This document shows positions 56,801 through 62,800 of a stretch of DNA of 64,000 nucleotides, piece by piece. The notes under the pieces were generated by a model that searched no databases, had not been told where the DNA came from, and saw nothing but the letters and a program-made list of their open reading frames with translations. The position numbers and the translations under genes are program-made. Origin of the DNA: Monomorium pharaonis (taxonomy: Eukaryota > Arthropoda > Insecta > Hymenoptera > Formicidae); NCBI RefSeq assembly GCF_013373865.1, contig NC_050468.1:23950774-24014773 (forward strand), in the 5' to 3' direction. Numbering within the stretch: the stretch's first letter is position 1; every line of letters begins with the position of its first letter.

Positions 56801-59800
56801 ATAACAAATGTGTCGATCCCTGTCCCAATTCGTGTGGTCAAGGCACGACGTGCAGAGTCGTGAACCATAGTCCAATATGCATGTGCAAACCGGGATTCAG
56901 CGGCGATCCATTTATACGTTGCTTGTTTGTACCACGTAAGTGGAACGTATTTTATATATATCGTTTTTTTGTCTAGTTAATTATTTTTTATATTAAAAAA
57001 ATATTAATATCTTGTCTTTACATCAAAATTTTTCTTTAATTTTTATTTAAAACTTTTATTACACGAAAGAAATAAAATTATTATCTTTAGAAAGAGAAAT
57101 AAAAATTTTATATATTTGAGAGAATATTTTATATTTTTTATTAAAAGAGATAGAAAAATTATGTAATTAAATTTTATTTTAAAGGCATTTTTTAATAGCT
57201 TTATTTTGACATTCAGAGATTTCTCTTTAAATTTTAGCTACTCCGCATTACTTACCGAGTCTGCCCTCGGATCCTTGCGTACCCTCTCCATGCGGACCTA
57301 ATTCACTGTGCCGCAATGTCAATGGTTACCCATCTTGTTCTTGTATGACTAATTATATTGGTACACCGCCAAATTGTCGTCCTGAATGTGTTATTCCTGC
57401 CGATTGTCCGAGTAATCAGGCATGCATTCGTGAGAGATGCCAAGATCCTTGTCCAGGTTCTTGCGGCCTGAATGCCGATTGTATTGTTCACAATCACATT
57501 CCGATCTGCAGATGTATAGAAAGTTACACTGGCGATCCGTTTATTGGTTGTCAGCCTGTGCCAATTTGTAAGTTGTATATTAAAATTTTCTTAATCTTTT
57601 TTGGAATTAATGTTTTATAGTGTATTTACAATTTGATTTAAAATGACAATTGTAATAACGTAGACAATGAGCCAACCCAGCCGATCGACCCGTGCAGTAA
57701 ATCACCCTGCGGATCAAACGCTCAATGCAATAGTGGCATTTGCACTTGTTTACCTGAATACTTTGGCGACCCATACATTGGTTGTCGACCAGAATGCGTA
57801 CTCAGTACAGACTGCTCAACTGACAGAGCGTGTATACGAAACAAATGTGTCGATCCTTGTCCAGGTACTTGCGGACAAAACAGTTTATGCAATGTGATAA
57901 ATCACACACCGATGTGCAGTTGTCCTCCTGGTACTTCTGGAAATGCATTTATTTCTTGCGATGTAATGAGAGGTACGTTATTAGGAGCGAGAACCTGATC
58001 CATGTGTTTGAGAATGCGCTAAATATTATTTGCTCCTATCCGTACGTAGTTCCATCCGTAACGAGACCATGCAGCCCGAATCCTTGCGGTCCAAACAGCA
58101 TATGTCGAGAATTAAATGGACAAGCCGTGTGCGCTTGTGCGCCAGAATTCCTCGGATCGCCACCTCTCTGCCGACCCGAGTGTACTCTTAGCTCTGACTG
58201 TCGACCCAATGAAGCTTGCGCTAATCAGAAATGTAAAGATCCCTGTCCTGGTACATGCGGCATTCAAGCAAGATGTGTAGTTGTTAACCACAATCCCGTC
58301 TGCTCATGTCCCGAGGGCTATACAGGCGATCCGTTCATCAGATGTGGTGTTATGAGTAAGACAATCGATTTAAAGTATACTGCGCATAAGCCCCGACCAC
58401 CAGATTAAAACCGAAACATGATTGTTATCTTGTTTAGAACCAGTAGCGCCTGTAGTTGTAAACCCTTGTCAGCCTTCGCCTTGCGGTCCGTACGCTCAGT
58501 GTCAAGTTGTTAACGATTTGCCATCCTGCTCGTGCCTACTCGAGTACAAAGGCTCGCCTCCGTATTGTCGACCCGAATGTATTTCCAATCCCGAGTGCCC
58601 CAGCCATCAAAGTTGTGTGCGGCAAAAATGCAAGGATCCCTGTCCAGGTTTATGCGGAGAAAATGCGGAATGTCATGTAGTACAACACGTGCCCCATTGC
58701 GTTTGTTCCTACGGTCTCACCGGTGATCCGTATACGCGTTGCTCTGCGATACGTAAGGGATAAAACTTAAAAAAAAACCGTGAAAGTATCTTGTGCAACG
58801 TTGCTTAATCCGTTTGCCCTTTATATTTTAGCACGCCCAACAGAAGTGGAACCAGAACCATCACCCTGCGCAAAGTTTGAATGTGGCACGAATGCAATAT
58901 GTAGGGAGCGAGACGATATTGCAATCTGTCAGTGTATCTCTAGCTATGTCGGCAATCCATATTTAGCGTGTCGACCCGAATGCGTCATTAATCCTGACTG
59001 CCCATCCAATTTGATATGCGTAAGAAACAAATGCGCTAATCCTTGCGCTGGCATGTGTGGCCGAAATGCCGAGTGCTCAGTTGTCAATCATCAACCGATG
59101 TGCACATGTTTACCCGGATATACCGGAGACCCCTTCATTTCTTGCTCTGTAGATAGTAAGTGTTCTTAATCAAAGAATCTAATCTTGTATTACAAATATT
59201 TTTCATAAATAATCATACAAATTATTTGGTAAAAATTGTATAAAATATTGAATCTGTAAAAGACTTACATATTATATGAGTTTTATAGTATCAACAAAAT
59301 ATTAAAATTTAGATGAAACGTTCCATATACTATAAATTCTTAAAACACATGTATAATTGTTTCAGAATTTTAACTTTTTATTTTTTATTATATAGAAATA
59401 AAAAGTATAAAATAAAAAATGTTAAGAATTTTTAAAATCATTTTAATTAATATTTAAAGTCTATATTTTTTTTTAATATTCAATATTTTTTATATTTTAC
59501 ATATTTCTATATAAATGAACTTCAAAAAGATAAGAGTGATAAATATTATGATATATACAGATATTTCTCTACTTATGGTTCAATGTTCAGTCTTACAATC
59601 GACATGTACTTTGGGAATAGTTTCGTTTTTAATTACTTACAGAATTTTAGCTATGTTTAAGCTAAATATTAATTTTATGCAATACCAAATATATTAAAAA
59701 CATTTTTAAGAAAAAATAGTTTTGTTTTATCACTTTTTAAATTAAAGTCTATGATTATTTTTAATATATAGTGATAATTTGGTACATTGTTTAGCGCTAT

Positions 59801-62800
59801 ATTATTAACTTACAATTAATTTGATATGTGATTAAAATCTTAGAAACTATAAATAGAGAGATATCTGTGATTAGTTTTTGATTTTTAAATTATCAGAATT
59901 AAAATTTAAATTAAAAATTAATGTTACTTTTGGAAACGAATTGTTTAAAGAACTTATTTTAGATGGTTTTTATTTTATGAATTTTACTAATGCATTAAAT
60001 TTTTCCCAGAAATAACCCCAGACGAGAACGTTTGTGCCCCATCACCCTGTGGACCCAACAGCAAATGCAAAGAAGTGTCCGGACAGGCTGTTTGTTCATG
60101 CCTTCCAACGTACGTTGGAACCCCACCTGCATGTAGACCTGAATGTATTGCTAGCTCAGAATGTCCCCCGCAATTAGTGTGCAAGGATTACAAATGTGTA
60201 AATCCTTGTCCAAGCCCATGTGGACTCAATACCAATTGCGTGGTCGTTAATCACAGCCCTATCTGCAGTTGTATGTCCGGTTACAGTGGAGATCCATTCA
60301 CCATATGCTCGTTAATTCCACGTAAGATTATTATCAAACGCATGAAAAACTATATTCTCTTTCCAATCTCTCAACATATATTGCCCTATGATTTTTACAT
60401 GTTGTACGATCATTATCAATCGTAACTCCGAATATCTTTCAGCTATAATGCCACCACTAGTACAGAAAGACCCTTGCGTGCCATCCCCGTGCGGTAGTTT
60501 TTCCCAATGCAGAAATATCGGTGACTCTCCTGCGTGTACCTGCTTGGAGAATTACATGGGTCAACCGCCCAATTGCAGACCCGAATGTACCATACACTCG
60601 GAATGTCCAAGTGATAGAGCTTGCATCAACATGAAGTGCGTGGATCCATGTCCTGGTTCTTGCGGCACCAATGCCCTATGTTCGGTCATTAATCACATTC
60701 CCACGTGTAGATGCCCCGAGGGGTATACTGGAAATACATTTGTTCTTTGCGAGTTATTATCAACTACACGTAAGCGTCACGAGTCATCCAGTAGCATTTT
60801 AACTCAGAAACATGCAATTCAAAACCTTGAGATGGTTCGAAGCCATAATTTGACTTCATTAATCCCTATATCGATTATATTTTGCAGCGACTCCATCTCC
60901 GGTCGAAGATGCCTGCGTCCCGTCACCCTGTGGTCCTAACGCACAATGCTTTGACGGTATTTGTACTTGTCTGCCGGAGTTCCGTGGAGACCCGAATGTA
61001 GGTTGTCGACCGGAATGCGTCTTAAACGCGGATTGTCCCCGTGATAGAGCGTGTATGCGTAATAAATGCCTGGACCCGTGCCCCGGAGCTTGTGCCATTA
61101 ACGCATTATGCACCGTGATCGGTCACGTTCCCATGTGCAGTTGCCCTGGAAATATGACCGGCAACGCATTCAGCCAATGCACACCTCTCCAAGGTATATA
61201 ATACGTCCCGTCATTCACCATAAAGATTACAATGCTTTTAACTTAAAGGCAAGGCTTAATAATTGGATCTGTGAAGCTGACATGACATTCTGTTAATATA
61301 AAAAAAAATTAGAGTTCTAGTAATACTTTTAATAGTTCTCTTCTTTATAAAAATAAAAAAGAGTTCTGCAATCTTTATATGAAAAAAAAATTAAAAAGTA
61401 CTAACTTTGCAAAGTTAGCACGACACCTTCCCTCTAAGTTCTTCAGTTCTAGATAGTATTGCTAGAGTTCTACAATTATGTGTAATAACAAACAGACATT
61501 TTAACGATTTTCTTTTTTCTACACTTTTAATATTAAACATGGCACGACATTTGAACAAAAAGTGTCATGCTGAGTATTTATGATAATTCTAGCGACAATT
61601 TTCGGTAGTTTTTTGCGAAGTTAGCATATTTTAAAAATTTTTATTTTTTTTTTATATAAAGATTACAGAACTCTTTTATTTTTATAAAAAATTTGAGAAT
61701 TATAGAAAATGCTATTAGAACCCTAATTTTTTTTTATATTAATAGAATGTTGTGCCAGCTTCACAGATCCTTAACAATTGGTCTATTTTTGAAAAAATTA
61801 CATATTTTTCAGTAAATTATTCCCGAGGATTAAATATCCATTATTTTCTATATTAGACATGCCACCTGTTAATCCATGCACCCCTTCACCCTGCGGACCA
61901 AACAGTGAGTGCCGCGTTATAAATAACCAAGCGGTCTGTTCCTGTATAAGAGGATATCTAGGCAGCCCTCCAACATGCAGACCTGAATGCATAGTCAGTA
62001 CGGATTGTCCCCAGAATGAGGCTTGTAGCAATCAGAAGTGTACGAACCCTTGTCCTGGAAGTTGCGGATTAGGTGCATCCTGTCAAGTAGTGAATCACAA
62101 TCCGATTTGTGTGTGCCCACCCTCTCAAACAGGAGATCCTTTTGTTAGATGTTATTCACTACCACGTAAGTACGGTTTGTCACGTCCGTGTTTATGGACC
62201 AATGCAATTTCAAGGAAATTTTGAGAAATGTTTTTTTTTTATGCATCAAACTTTGCTCTTTTAGCACAAATACCTACGTTACCCTCTACGCCATGCAAAC
62301 CAAATCCTTGCGGCCCCAATTCACAATGCCAACCGCGCGGTGATGAATCTATATGCACGTGTTTACCTGATTTTATTGGTAGTCCGCCTAATTGCAGAGC
62401 GGAATGCGTCAGTAACAGCGAATGCTCTAATCATTTAGCCTGTATTAATAAGAAATGTCAGGATCCGTGTGTTGGTTCCTGTGGTGCGAATGCTAATTGT
62501 CACGTTGTTAGTCACACCCCAATGTGTTCTTGCATAAACGGTTACACTGGTGATCCATTCACGCAATGCATCTTAAGAGAACGTAAGTACTATTTGGGAC
62601 AACTGGTATAATTTCTATGATCTTCTAAATGTTTGATGTTGTTGATGCAGGAAAATTTGAATCATTTTACATTAAAATTGTTGCGTTATCATTATAAATA
62701 ACTCATTATTGCGTTATTATTATAAATAAATGTAGAAGCCATATTCCTGTATCTATTTCATTAACATAAAAATCGCGTCATGCAATTATTTGATTTATAC

